From Wyeomyia smithii (Eukaryota; Arthropoda; Insecta; Diptera; Culicidae): a DNA stretch of 64,000 nucleotides. Of this stretch, positions 1 through 11,165 are shown piece by piece. Positions within the stretch are counted from its first letter, which is position 1. Each line of letters opens with the position of its first letter. The notes under the pieces were generated by a model that was not told the origin of the DNA, made no database searches, and saw only the letters and a program-made list of their open reading frames with translations. The stretch lies in assembly GCF_029784165.1 (NCBI RefSeq), contig NC_073694.1, positions 34,639,506 to 34,703,505 on the forward strand. The letters are read 5' to 3'. Position numbers and translations under genes: made by a program.

Positions 1-116
1 GTAAACATTTTCTTAGATAAAATATACCCAGATTTTTGATGGACTTTCGTTTTTTAATATTTTCACTGTTTTTACTACTATTATTATTTTTAATATTTTT
101 TCTGTTCTTACTAAAA

Positions 117-323
117 AGCAAAGCTTTGGTGCTACATTTCGTATCGGAGCTCGACCTTCTGTTCTATTCTACACAGACTTCGCAGCCAACACTGTTGAGT
201 GTACAGGACGATTGCGGGGCTAGCGCTATGATCCTACTGACACTAACAGTCTGTCCTGAACCGGGACTCGAACATACGACTGGCTGGTTGGACCAGCATC
301 GTACCTCAAAATCAGCTGGAAGG
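117..323 (-). mobile_element. tRNA-headed SINE, family C, copy 1
   Basis: This stretch is closely similar to 24876-25085 (the same order of blocks such as cagacttcgcagccaac and ttgcggggctagcg). Read on the minus strand it begins with a tRNA-like head carrying a B-box-like GTTCGAGTCC-type segment near 270, and continues into a tRNA-unrelated body ending near the GCTTTGC segment at 117. It encodes no protein, so it would depend on LINE machinery. I could not define clean TSDs, so the ends are approximate. A Feilai-type mosquito SINE is possible, but the name is not proven from the sequence. Confidence 0.65.
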
Positions 324-429
324 TTATACTATTCTTTATACTTTTGCTATTTTTACTATTGTTACTCCCTGTTATTGAGATATCACTATATCTCCTGTTA
401 TTACTAATTCTACTATTTTCACAATTCTT

Positions 430-806
430 TTTTTTTTTTTTTCTTCACATAACATTTATTTGACACGGCACAAATACAATTTAATGTTTAACGGCGCCAA
501 TTATATCTGATGACTTAAAAACTAAAGCAAATTTTTTATCCTCGCTGCCGACTACGAGCTGAAATTAAGTCTAACTTAAAACTAGCATGGGATTTCCAAT
601 CAGTGTTTTGTTGTTCAATGGTCGTCTGATAATCGTCGAATGGCATGTATGGATTCGTTCTGCTGAGCCACGATGTCGTGAGTTGGGACAGAGGCTCGTA
701 GTCCTTGGGTCCTGGTTCTGTTGTGCGGGGTCTGGTTGCTGGTTTTGTGCTTAAGGTTCAAACGTGTTCTTGTCGTTTTGTTGGGTGTAGACGGAGGGGA
801 ACGGGA
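430..806 (-). other. 3' UTR and A-tail of I-like element copy 1
   Basis: This lies between the ORF2 stop and the TSD. In element sense it ends with GCCGTGTCAAATAAA and then an A-rich tail. The AATAAA inside that block can serve as a polyadenylation signal. The same terminal block recurs at 28455, 34575 and 39590, which suggests a conserved tail recognised by the element's RT. Confidence 0.7.
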
Positions 807-3800
807 CTAGACTGGGGCGTGGATGGATTTCAGGAAAACGTATATAAGGGACATGTAGGATAGGTCACGGCTCGCCAAGACATCACGAACAGGAACAGCC
901 GGCTGTCTACCCTCGGCCTGCAGGGAAGCTATTAATTTAGACCTGGCGTCACGGTGTACAGGGCATGACCAAACCACATGCTCTATGTCGTGATAACCTT
1001 CACCACAGGCACAGATACCACTTTCCCCGAGCCCAACACGACGGAGGAGCGCGTCAAATCTATAGTGATTGGACATAAGCCGGGACATCACGCAAATGAA
1101 ATCCCGACCTACATCCAACCCCTTGAACCACGGGTTCGTCGATACTTTGGGGATTATGGAATGTAACCACCTTCCCAATTCCCCTCTGGTCCAAGCATTT
1201 TGCCAACTGATGATCGTATTCTGACGTACAAGTGTGAAAAATTCATTAAAGGCAATTGGTCTTTCATAAATATCACCGTTTGTTGCGCCCACCTTAGCCA
1301 AAGAGTCCGCTTTCTCATTACCCGGTATCGAGCAGTGAGAAGGGACCCACGCTAAGGTAATCTGAGTAGATTTTTCGGATAAAGCACTCAGATGTTCCCG
1401 TATTTTCCCCAGGAAATACGGAGAGTGCTTAACATCTTTCATCGATCGGAGAGCCTCAATGGAACTGAGACTGTCCGTAAAGATGAAATAATGGTCCGTG
1501 GGCATTTTTTCGATAATCCCTAGGGTGTACTGAATTGCAGCTAATTCTGCGACGTAAACAGAAGCAGGATTATCGAGCTTATGGGAGACGGTTAAATTGT
1601 TATTGAAGATACCGAAGCCAGTGGACCCATCAAGAAGTGATCCGTCAGTGTAGTACATATTGTCGCAGTTGATGTTACGATATTTATTGGAAAAAATTTT
1701 AGGGATCTGCTGCACGCGTAAATGATCCGGGATTCCACGAGTTTCTTCTATCATGGATGTATCGAAAAACACAGTAGAATCAGAAGTATTTGATAAGTCG
1801 ACACGATTTGGAATATTCGAAGAAGGGTTAATATTTTGGGACATGTGATTGAAATACAATGTCATAAAACGGGTTTGAGAATTAAGTTCGATTAACCTTT
1901 CAAAATTTTTAATCACGGGACGGTTCAAGACCTCACATTTGATTAGAATACGAGAAGACAGGCTCCAGAAGCGGTTTTTCAATGGTAGTACTCCAGCTAA
2001 AACCTCCAAACTCATCGTATGGGTCGACTGCATGCAACCTAAGGCGATACGCAAACAACGATATTGTATTCGCTCCAGTTTGATCAAATGTGTGTTTGCT
2101 GCGGAGCGGAAGCAGAAACACCCGTATTCAATAACAGACAATATCGTTGTTTGGTAAAGCCTTATAAGGTCTCCTGGATGGGCTCCCCACCATTGTCCGG
2201 TTATTGTACGAAGAAAATTCACTCTTTGTTGACATTTTTTCATCAGATACCTCACGTGACAACCCCAGGTGCCTTTAGAGTCGAACCAGACACCAAGATA
2301 TTTGTGTACCAAAACCTGAGAAATCGTTTTACCCATTAATTGTGTTTGAAGCTGAGCAGGTTCATGCTTCCTAGAAAAAACTACTATCTCAGTCTTCTCC
2401 GGAGAGAATTCGATACCTAGCTGTAAAGCCCAAGCAGACAAATTGTCCAAGGTATCTTGCAATGGTCCTTGCAAATCGGCAGCTTTGGCTCCTGTAACAG
2501 AGATTACACTGTCGTCTGCAAGTTGTCTTATCGTGCATGAATTTGCCAGACATTCGTCGATGTCATTTACATAAAAGTTGTAAAGAAGGGGGCTTAAACA
2601 TGAGCCCTGGGGAAGACCCATGTAGCTAATGCGAAAAGTTGCCAAATCGCCATGCGTAAAATGCATGTGCTTTTCGGACAACAAGTTGTGCAAAAAATTG
2701 TTCAAAATTGGAGAAAATCCTTGTCGGTGAAGTTTACCCGAAAGAATGTCAATAGAAACGGAATCAAAAGCCCCCTTAATGTCCAAGAACGCAGACGCCA
2801 TTTGTTCTTTACGAGCATACGCCAGCTGAATATCTGTTGAAAGCAACGCAAGACAATCATTCGTCCCTTTGGCACGGCGGAAGCCAAATTGAGTTTCTGA
2901 TAGTAGACCATTTGATTCGACCCAGTGGTCTAAACGACGGAGTATCATTTTTTCCATCAATTTCCGGATACAGGATAGCATTGCAATCGGCCTATAAGAG
3001 TTGTGATTAGAAGCTGGTTTCCCTGGTTTTTGGATGGCGATCACCTTCACTTGCCTCCAGTCCTGCGGTACAATGTTTTGCTCCAGGAACTTATTGAACA
3101 AGTTCAACAAGCGCCTCTTGGCATTGCCGGGTAGATTCTTCAACAAGTTGAATTTGATTCTATCTAATCCAGGCGCGTTATTGTTACAGGACAGGAGGGC
3201 AACTGAAAGTTCTGCCATCGTAAAAGGTGATTCTATCGCGTCGTGGCCCGGAGACGCATCGCGAACAATATTTTGCTCAGGAACAGAGTCCGGACATACT
3301 TTCCTGGCAAAATCAAATATCCACCTACTTGAAGACTCCTCGCTTTCGTTGACCGTTACGCGGTTCCGCATTCTTCGGGCTGTGTTCCAAAGAGTGCTCA
3401 TCGATGTCTCCCTCGACGTCTCGTTCACGAACCGACGCCAATATCCACGTTTCTTTGCTTTAGCCAAGCTTTTAAGCTTGGTATCAAGCTCCGAATACCG
3501 TAAATAGTCGCCAGGTATACCTCCCGTCTGGTAGGCCTTAAACGCGTCGGATCTTTGCGTGTAGACATCGGAGCACTCTTGGTCCCACCACGGAGTGGGA
3601 GGCCGTTCTTTGATCGTTACGCCGGGATATTTCTTCGTTTGGGCTTGCAACGCGGCGTCGAGAATCAAGCCCGCGAGGAGGTTGTATTCTTCAAGTGGTG
3701 AATGATGTTGAATCGACTCGACCGCTTTTGAAATCATTTCCTCGTATAACTTCCAATCGACATTTCGTGTGAGGTCATACGGAATGTCAATTGGTCGCAT

Positions 3801-4494
3801 GCGAGTTGACCCGTTAGTAATTGAAATAAGAATAGGCAGATGGTCGCTACCGTGAGGATCGAGGATTACCTTCCATGTGCAATCCAACCGTAGCGACGTC
3901 GAACATAAGGATAGATCCAAAGCGCTTGGGCGCGCTGGAGGTTTCGGGATACGTGTCATTTCACCGTTGTTTAAAATAGTCATGTCGAAGTCATCGCAAA
4001 GGTTATAGATTAAAGAGGAGCGGTTATCATTGTATGGGGAACCCCAAGCCACGCCATGAGAGTTGAAGTCTCCCAAAATCAAACGTGGCGAGGAGAAGAA
4101 GTTCTATTAAATCAAAGAGCAGCCGTTGCCCAACCTGTGCTCTGGGGGGAATATATATTGAGGCAATACAAAGCTCTTTACCTTGTATTGTCATTTGACA
4201 TGCGACAACTTCGATGCCTGGAATCGAGGGGAGGTTAATACGATAGAAAGAATAGCACTTTTTAATCCCTAAAAGTACTCCTCCATATGGGGTGTCTCGA
4301 TCAAGGCGAATAATATTAAAATCATGGAAGTTGAGATCAATATTTGAAGTAAGCCAAGTTTCACAAAGGGAAAATGCATCGCATTTGTTTTTATTTATCA
4401 AAACTTTAAACGAATCAATTTTTGGTAAAATACTTCTACAATTCCACTGTAAGACAGAGATAGAATCCTTCATATACGCAGTTGAATTAGGCAT
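807..4494 (-). pseudogene. ORF2 of I-like element: endonuclease-RT-RNase H, one frameshift
   Basis: Multidomain replication protein of the element. The start is taken as the ATG at 4494-4492, which overlaps the ORF1 stop in ATGCCTAA; the frame also runs upstream without ATG. The N-terminal part carries apurinic-type endonuclease motifs (QWNCRS, CETWL, then LGDFNSHG and GSDHLPI). A one-base frame change near 4080 separates the LIELL segment from LGDFN. The downstream frame (807-4082, 1091 codons) holds the RT: FLDIKGAFD at about residues 432-440, GLPQGSCLSPLL, and the catalytic LADD at 521-524. RNase H follows with YTDGS (D812), AELAA (E846), FTDS (D870) and a WVPSHCSIPGNEKAD block. The C-terminal CACGEGYHDIEHVVWSCPVH is a zinc-finger-like CCHC. 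Apart from the shift, no stop breaks the domains. Confidence 0.9.
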
Positions 4495-5857
4495 CGAAGG
4501 ATACAATCGCTGCAAGGAGAGGCCATTGGGCAGTCAACTGCTTCAAAAATGATCTAACTGTTGGGAGGAATGCTGTAAGAAAAATTTTAATTGGATCGGG
4601 TACATTGAAAGTTTCAAAAATCCAGTCCACAATGTCAGAAAATTTCACTAATCCAGAGTTTGTTTCATCAACTGGGAGTGTAAAAGGAGCAACTGGGGTT
4701 TTAGATGTTCCTGGCAGTGCTGGGAACTCCTTCTGGGACTTTAAATTTGCCAGCCCAGGAGGAGTTTGCTTCGGTTTTTCCGCAGCACTGTTTGGTTTGT
4801 TTGTAACCTTCATTTCACTTTGAGAAATCTTAGGACCTTTTCTGGGAAGTTTAGGAGAGGAAACACTTTTCCTCTTTCTAGACTCCCCAGGATTGGCGTA
4901 AGATGCTCCCGCTGGTGAATCGTCAGAATCGGTTTCCTCAGAGGGCAACAGATCGAAGGGGTTCGAAGTAACGGGAGAAGTGGTAACGGTCTTCTTCAGC
5001 ATGTCAGCGTAGGAACGCTTTGAACGCTCTTTGAGAGACCGTTTAATTTTATCCCTGCGCTGCATGTACACCGCACATGTCGAGAGCTCATGCAGATTTT
5101 CTCCGCAGTGAATACACTTTTCAGCGTTAACACTGCAAGAATCTTCCGCATGAGACTCCCCACACTTGCCACAACGTGCCTTATTGCAGCAGTAGGCGGC
5201 TGTATGGCCTAACTGCTTGCAATTCAGGCAGTTCATGACGCGGGGCACGTAGAGCCTCACAGGGAGACGAACCCGGTGGATCGAGACGTGGCTTGGTAGT
5301 GCAGACCCGGCGAACGTAACTCGAAACGAGTCTGACGGAGTGTATACTGTTTTGCCACCGATGATCGATGCTGACCGCAATTGCTTGCAGTCGAGCACCT
5401 TTACTTCGGGACACGTTTTGTTCTTAAAGCACCCTTTGGCACTTTGCAGTATACACTCGACGGACAGACTCGAATCGGTTATGACACCGTCGATCTCCAC
5501 GTCTCGTGCGGGTATGTAAACGCGATACTCGCGTGTGAAGAGCTCAGAGCAAGCTATATCGTTGGCCTCTTTCAGGTTACCGACCACGACACGGAGCTTG
5601 TTGGGCCGGACCTTGGAAATTTCGGTCACGCCCTTGTACTCCTTCGTCAGGTCTTTAGAAATCTGCAAGAGGTTCAACTTTTTCGATTTCGGTCCTGCCT
5701 TTGGCCGAAAATAAACAGTATAGCTGCCCTGGGCTCCGTCTGGGTAAAGCCTGGGGCGAGGGGGGACTGAAGAATGAACAGGGGAGGGGGTAACAGAAGG
5801 GTCAGGGTCAGAGGGGTTCGGGGATGGTGGCGCGGGAGGCGAGGGATCTACATCCAT
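4487..5857 (-). CDS. ORF1, gag-like nucleic-acid-binding protein of I-like element
   Basis: An intact 456-residue frame starting at the ATG at 5857. The N-terminus (residues 1-40) is Pro/Ser/Asp-rich and looks disordered; residues about 47-205 form the folded part. Three zinc knuckles follow: C210-x2-C-x4-H-x4-C223, C229 to C241, and C248 to C261, the usual array of I and Jockey ORF1 proteins. After a basic stretch (RRDKIKRSLKERSKR), the rest is a Ser/Pro/Lys-rich linker and a hydrophobic C-terminus (IKIFLTAFLP). In the family, ORF1 binds element RNA and forms the ribonucleoprotein. Its stop overlaps the ORF2 start by 8 nt (ATGCCTAA), which suggests ORF2 is made by termination-reinitiation. 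Confidence 0.88.
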   Translation of the reverse strand: MDVDPSPPAPPSPNPSDPDPSVTPSPVHSSVPPRPRLYPDGAQGSYTVYFRPKAGPKSKKLNLLQISKDLTKEYKGVTEISKVRPNKLRVVVGNLKEANDIACSELFTREYRVYIPARDVEIDGVITDSSLSVECILQSAKGCFKNKTCPEVKVLDCKQLRSASIIGGKTVYTPSDSFRVTFAGSALPSHVSIHRVRLPVRLYVPRVMNCLNCKQLGHTAAYCCNKARCGKCGESHAEDSCSVNAEKCIHCGENLHELSTCAVYMQRRDKIKRSLKERSKRSYADMLKKTVTTSPVTSNPFDLLPSEETDSDDSPAGASYANPGESRKRKSVSSPKLPRKGPKISQSEMKVTNKPNSAAEKPKQTPPGLANLKSQKEFPALPGTSKTPVAPFTLPVDETNSGLVKFSDIVDWIFETFNVPDPIKIFLTAFLPTVRSFLKQLTAQWPLLAAIVSFDA

Positions 5858-6304
5858 CGCGCTATGTTTAGCGCACTAGCGCTGACAAGAACACGTACCT
5901 TTTTATTTCTCCCTTCCAGTAAGGTTGGTTGTCCGATCGTTCGAAGTAGCAGCCGTTACAGCCAGCAGCACCAATACAGCAGCACCAAACAGCCACCAGC
6001 AGCGAGCCAGGTGTGAGATCACTCCACACAGCGATACAACTCGCTGACACTGATGGCTTCTTCTTTTTCCTCGTTTGTGTCTCGTCCACTGCTGTAGCAC
6101 AATCCAGCCAGCAGCCAAATCGGCTTACGCACCAGCTGGCAGTCACGATGCGAAACAGTTGCACAAAGGAACGACCTTGAACCCGGATTTATTTCACTCG
6201 ACCAGGCAAACAATGCCAACACTTGTTCACACGTCTTTTGTTTTATACTCTATCGGACCGATCACCAAACACGTCCAGTACTGATGCGTGTTCGGCACCG
6301 AATG
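5858..6304 (-). promoter_or_regulatory. 5' leader / probable internal promoter of I-like element
   Basis: 447 bp between the element 5' end (minus-strand start CATTCGGTGCCGAACACGC) and the ORF1 ATG. Full-length I-type elements carry a downstream pol II promoter inside this leader. That is family knowledge; I saw no TATA box. It is present only in copy 1. Confidence 0.45.
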
Positions 6305-6317
6305 TTTCACAATTCTT

Positions 6318-6604
6318 GCTACTATTTCTACTTTTTTATGTTTACCGTTCCCATGAATGATAAGATTTGTATTATTTTCACTAATTTTGCTATTTTTACT
6401 CTCTGTTTATTTTTTTTTACTAATTTTACTATTTATTACTATTTTTCCAAACTCTTTTTTTTATTATATTTTCCCCATCTACATTTCTGTTTTCACCGCT
6501 TCTATTTTTTCATAACCTCGTGACTTTAATATACACTCTTTTTATTAATTCCACTGTTATTAATAATATAAATACAAACAACTAAAACAATTGAAAAACA
6601 GAAA
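6318..6604. other. AT-rich low-complexity flank, no gene seen
   Basis: Repeated ACTATTTTTACT-like tracts continue from the left flank of the I element (330-417) across the insertion. This shows that the element landed in an AT-rich, ACTATT-repeat tract. Nothing coding is supported. Confidence 0.5.
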
Positions 6605-7800
6605 ACAAAAAGCGCTTAAGATATATAAGCAAGAAGGCACAGACAGAAACTTGCAATATTACCAGTACATCAATCAAGAACTCAACTTAGCCATTAAAAA
6701 TGCATATGAAAATTATAATCGGTAAGTCGAAAATGAAATCAAATCTAGCCCGAATTTTTTTTTTTCAATTATGCAAAAACAAAAATGAAAAGCACTAACT
6801 TTCCACCACAGATGAAGTTCGACGGACGCACAGGAAATAACTGCAGCGAAATCTACAACCTATTTGCAAATTGCTTTCAAGAAGTATACACGACATTTAC
6901 AGAAGAAGACCGCGACTACGACTACTTTTTTATTTAGCCCTGAATTCGCAAACGACATTTCCGTCTACCAACTATCAGAACTTGACACATTTGAAAAACT
7001 GAATAGTCTGGACGCATCAAAAGAGCCAGGACCGGATGGAATCGCACCTGTGTTCCTGAGAAATTTGGCTGAAGAATTAACCATACCATTGCAACAACTT
7101 TTTAAAATGTTTCTAAAGAGCGGAAAGTTTCCTCAAATATGGAAATCGTCTGATTTGGTTCTCATTTTCAAATCTGGAACAAAATCAGACATTCGCAACT
7201 TCCGTGGAATTGCTATTATCTCATGCATTCCCAACCTTTCCGAATCAATAGTAAATGGAAAAAAATTTCAGCAAATAAAACACAGAATAAAAAAACCAAC
7301 AACATGGCTTTTTTAAAGGTAAGTCAACTACCTCAAATCTTGTAGAATTTATTTCATTTACTTTGAATGCCTTAGATAGCGGCAACCATTTAGATACCCT
7401 TTACACAGACTACAGTAAGGCATTCGACCGTATCGACATAATATTATTAATTTTCAAATTACAGAAAACAGGAATAGAACCTAGACTTCTTAAATGGCTT
7501 CACTCATACTCAACTGAACGCAAACAAATTTTTCGCTTTCAAAATGTGTGTGCTGATCCCATTTGTGTCTTTTCTGGTGTTTCACAGGGCGCCCACTTGG
7601 GACCTCTTCTCTTCATTCTATATGTAAATGACATTACCTTTTTACTAAAACATCTGAAAATACTTGTATTTGCACACGACATGCAATTGTTCATGGAAAT
7701 GACTGAACCCAATGACGCTGTGATATTCCAAAATGAAATCAATACATTTAACATTTGGTGTAGCAAGTCTTTGCTCCAACTAAATGTAAAGAAATGACAG
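6605..7800 (+). pseudogene. Decayed Jockey/CR1-like non-LTR reverse transcriptase
   Basis: Three frames on the plus strand together give the end of the endonuclease-RT linker (KALKIYKQEGTDRNLQYYQYINQ at 6609-6720; then KSSPNFFF and MKFDGRTGNNCSEIYNLFA) and the RT N-terminal half (SLDASKEPGPDGIAPVFLRN at 7005-7064, then FRGIAIISCIPN). A later frame gives TLYTDYSKAFDRID, GVSQGAHLGPLLFILYVNDI and FAHDMQLF. The last should be YADD-like, and one catalytic Asp has become His. At least two frameshifts and several stops make it non-coding. Endonuclease and C-terminus are missing. It is interrupted at 7801 by the TIR element. Jockey versus CR1 cannot be settled by eye. Confidence 0.8.
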
Positions 7801-8670
7801 GCGTCATCCACTAATTATGTAAGGACTTTTTTCGAAATTTCCGACCCCCCTCCCCCCATAATAAGGCTTAGTAAGATTTTGCTTTACCTCTCTCCCCCCT
7901 CCCTCCCCCACGAATCTTACGTAAGATTGTCTACTTAGAGAGAAAAAGTATTTTCTAAGGAAAAACATTTTTTTACACATAGCATATTCGTAGAGGATAA
8001 AACAAAACAAGTTAATACAGTTTATACTATGTTAAAGTAAACAAAGTTCAAAATTAAGTAGAAATAAAGTAAAGCACGCAATCACCCAGCGACGGCGAAT
8101 TCACTGCTTTTCCAAGGTTCAACTGTTAAGATCGCAGGGATAAATAATTCAACTAATTTTATTTATTTTCAGTTATTTTTCTCGCTTATTTTCCGTCGGT
8201 CTAGTTCCGCCACTGTTGTGGCCATTCACCGACGCCCAGGGAGGCGGCTCCACACCCAGAACCCTAACTCACGACCCGTTTATTAACGGACCGGCGCCAA
8301 CGGCTTTACTTCCTCATGCGATGGAAGGCGTGATCCCAGAGATTTTTCGCCTCAGAAAATCTCCCGGTGTCGGCTAGGATTGAATCTAGACCAGTTGGGT
8401 TGGTTGTGAGTGGATCACGCCACCTCACAACCATCGACACCTATTGCGGCGGTGGGATTCGAACCCAGGCGTCGAGCGTGGTTGGCGGAGACGTTACCAA
8501 CCACACTAGGCCCCCACTCTTATTTTTAGTTTTGTAATCTTTTTTTTTCAGTTTTTTTTAAATTTTTCAATCTTCTCTTGAATCCCCTCTCCCCCTTCGT
8601 AAGCATTCGTAAGAAATTTGGATACCCCCTCTCCCCCTAAACCCTTACGTAATTTGTGGATGACCCCTAA
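7801..8670. mobile_element. TIR (MITE-like) element hosting a SINE
   Basis: Ends are inverted: GCGTCATCCACTAATTATGT on the left, and on the right the reverse complement begins GGGGTCATCCACAAATTACG. Both are followed by pyrimidine-rich tracts (CCCCCCTCCCCCC, CCCCCTCTCCCCC) and TTACGTAAG-type palindromes. GACAG lies on both sides (7796-7800, 8671-8675) as a possible 5-bp TSD. A SINE sits inside (8174-8518). There is no transposase. A detached inverted arm of the same family is at 9455-9602. Confidence 0.6.
8174..8518 (-). mobile_element. tRNA-headed SINE, family A, copy 1
   Basis: Nearly identical over ~340 bp to copies at 14806, 43118 and 50590. On the minus strand it starts at GGGGGCCTAGTGTGG with an A-box-like TAGTGTGGTTGG, then a perfect B box GGTTCGAATCC, and ends in a short A-rich tail. 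The flanks TTATTTTCAGTT and TTATTTTTAGTT are an imperfect TSD. It is inserted in the TIR element at 7801-8670 and is therefore younger than it. Confidence 0.85.
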
Positions 8671-9023
8671 GACAGATGCCTTTGAAATGCCTCAATGAAA
8701 GCTAAGACTACCAATCATTCACGAATATAAATATTCATATATTTTTATATATGATTCTCTCGAAAACTGGTCGAAAATTCTCATAAAAAAGTGCTTTTTA
8801 AACTAGGCTGACACTGAGTTATATTTACCCTGTTTGAAGCATAATGGGCTGTTTGTAGTGAAGTTTTAAACGATTTCACGTTAATTTGCGAAACTTACGA
8901 CGTTTTTGTGAGGTGTCGTTGTATAGAAAATAAGCTTCATGATTCACATTCTGTTCCAATGAATTAAACGTGAAATCCATCATTGGGTACATCAAGCATA
9001 AGCAAAGTAAAACGGTGATGTCT
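8671..9023. other. No gene seen
   Basis: AT-rich sequence. The first bases may continue the Jockey-like relic after the TIR element, but no reading frame with recognisable motifs is visible. Confidence 0.4.
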
Positions 9024-9445
9024 CAGAAGTAGGCTGGTTCGATCATGATACAAAACAGGCCTTCGCGTTTCACCAATAATTCCAACTTTAAAGCAAATAT
9101 TTCGTATAAAAAGTGTTCCTACATTGAATTTAGATGTTGCAGAAACATATTACTGGAAAATATACTGCAATCTTCATATATTTGATTCTTAAATCGCGGA
9201 TTGAAAACAATTGTAAAGGCAATTTATGCTCGAAAATAGTTCATTTTTTAATACATTTTTAACGCAGTAATACTTAAGTAATCTGGATGAAACCTTCTGA
9301 GCATCATCAGAAGAAGTTATTTGATGATGCTGCTACATATTTGACACAGTTTTCTATTCAAAAGTTGAGAAATCTCGCCTATAAAGAAATGGTCCGATCA
9401 TGGTACATTTTCTGGCTGGTCCGATCATGATACAACACCCTATAA
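9024..9445 (+). repeat. Dispersed repeat with TGGTCCGATCATGATACA motifs, copy 1
   Basis: The motif TGGTCCGATCATGATACA or a one- or two-base variant occurs at about 9028, 9388 and 9416, followed at the right end by ACCCTATAAG. The same layout recurs at 12240-12612, including a shared upstream block around TGTCTCAGAAG. No coding sequence. Confidence 0.5.
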
Positions 9446-9454
9446 GACCTTTAC

Positions 9455-9602
9455 CTTCGAAAATATTTTTTTCCCCAAGAAGACAATCTTACGTAAGATC
9501 CGTGAGGGGGAGAGGGGTAATGCAAAATCTTACTATGCCTTATTATGGGGGGAGGGGGGGGGTCGAAAATTTTGAAAAAAGTCCTTACATAATTAATGGA
9601 TA
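9455..9602 (-). repeat. Solo arm of the 7801-type TIR element, inverted
   Basis: Reverse-complement similarity to the left arm of the 7801 element: GACAATCTTACGTAAGAT, a G-rich tract (GGGGGGAGGGGGGGG), then AAAGTCCTTACATAATTA at its terminus. Only one end is present. Confidence 0.6.
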
Positions 9603-11165
9603 AGATTTCTACGAAAAGTTTAATGACATAGCACCGATAACTTTCTTCAATTAACCTTAAACTGTGATTGTTATTTTGAGCAGTATGAAAAAACAGCTTT
9701 TATTCTTTTAAACAAAAAATAACAGATAGTGCTTTCGTGAAGAGATAGCCAATCTCACTAAATTAAAATCACATAGTTAGTAGCGCTTTCGCGAGATATT
9801 TCAACAAGCAGTTGAAATATTTTGAAAATATAACGTTTTTAAGAGAACGCACAGTGGAGCACTTAGAACACCAAACCTGATCAAAATTATTTTGAAGGAT
9901 TTTTGGACTGGAAACGTATCATGGATCAAAAATATAGTACAATAAACTGTCGCAACTGAAAATTTTATGGAATAACCCGCCTTTGAGTGATTTTTTACTT
10001 TTCTGATGGTGTAGTTCGGATTCAATGCTAGTTTCTTTCCTACAATAAATGGCTGAGCCTTTATGAACGAAACAGAACATTTTTTTAAATCAGTGAGGCT
10101 TGGGGTTAACACTATTTTGATTATTAACCAATCTGAACACTCAAAAAAATCTGAAGAGTCACTTGTACTATCATCATTGTTCATGTACGAACATTTCACT
10201 CGCAACATTTGCATTGCTTCAAACGAAAAAGTTTGACCGTTTTTCTTGGATTTTGGCCCAGAGCTCGTAATCAAAGGATCCGAATTCAAAAGCGACCTGT
10301 TCAGAATGTTTCAGAACACTCATCTATTACATGGCATATGTATGTTCTTGGAACTAAGTCAAAATCACTGCCGGAAGCTGAAAAGTTGCAATTTTTCGAT
10401 GATTTTCAGAATGATTTAACTCATGAGTTCGGATTAGTTCGGATGATCTTATACCACCAGTTTGACCAAAAACATACAGGCTTTCATTTGCAATTGACTG
10501 TTTACATTGAAACTCATTGATACTTAACTTACATCATATAATAAGACATTTAAAAAATCTCAATAACCTCATTTTTGTGTTTATTAAGATGTTCCCTGGC
10601 AATATCGAGACTACTTATAAGCCCTCTTAGTTTAGAGTTTGATAGAACTATCCTTCTTTGACAATCTCCATAGTTGGTTTGATTATGAATCAATACGTTG
10701 TACTTGATTGTTTTGAAAAAAAAAGTGAACGGTACGGGAGCATCGAATGCAAAAACAGAAAGATAAAATTTAATCGATTTCAACCAGCTGTAACAAAGAT
10801 GTACAATACTTCTGGATGCTCATAAGCTGTCAAAAGATTCAGTAGGTATCACACTTCAAAATTAAACTATGCAGAACGTGGTTAATAAACTTTTGCTTTT
10901 TTGACTTTTGATCAGGTTTTTACTTGATTTACTCCTATGTGGAACGGTTGGTTTGAAATTAAAGGAAATTAAAGGAAAAATAAAACAAAGTAAAGCTTCA
11001 GAGTGCTTTAACAGAATGGATTCCAATTATTTTTCAATACATAATGTCAGCTACATACACTATTCTAACAATTTAGTGAGAAAATTTGGCTCGAGTTAGT
11101 AAAATGGTTATAAACGATTGTGAAATTTATATAATATATTATGCTATTCACCGCGAATATTGGTG
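9603..11165. other. Unassigned AT-rich sequence
   Basis: A minus-strand frame of 162 codons (9801-10289) is the longest here. It includes a Ser/Asp-rich stretch (DDSTSDSSDFFE) followed by FIVGKKLALNPNYTIRKVKN, which faintly recalls non-LTR ORF1 proteins, but it has no zinc knuckle and no supporting neighbours. I do not call it a gene. Confidence 0.35.

Larger units (their letters stand above)
430..6304 (-). mobile_element. Full-length I-like non-LTR retrotransposon (copy 1)
   Basis: A 5875-bp element on the minus strand. The 13-bp sequence TTTCACAATTCTT occurs at 417-429 and 6305-6317, immediately outside the element, and is the TSD. An A-tail (T-run at 428-442 on the plus strand) abuts the left TSD, so the 3' end is on the left. 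The order on the minus strand is a 5' leader (6304-5858), a gag-like ORF1, then an ORF2 with endonuclease, reverse transcriptase, RNase H and a C-terminal Cys/His motif. RNase H after RT is typical of the I group (I, LOA, Outcast and relatives). ORF2 has one frameshift, so this copy looks recently inserted but not fully coding. Confidence 0.9.

Noticed and set aside
36..407. 123-codon plus-strand frame
   Set aside because: Starts with TTG, begins as a Phe/Leu low-complexity tract from T-rich DNA and then runs antisense through the SINE; no motif.
3034..3507. 157-codon frame antisense to ORF2, conserved at 36474-36947
   Set aside because: It is the antisense shadow of the RT frame. It is conserved only because the two retrotransposon copies are nearly identical.
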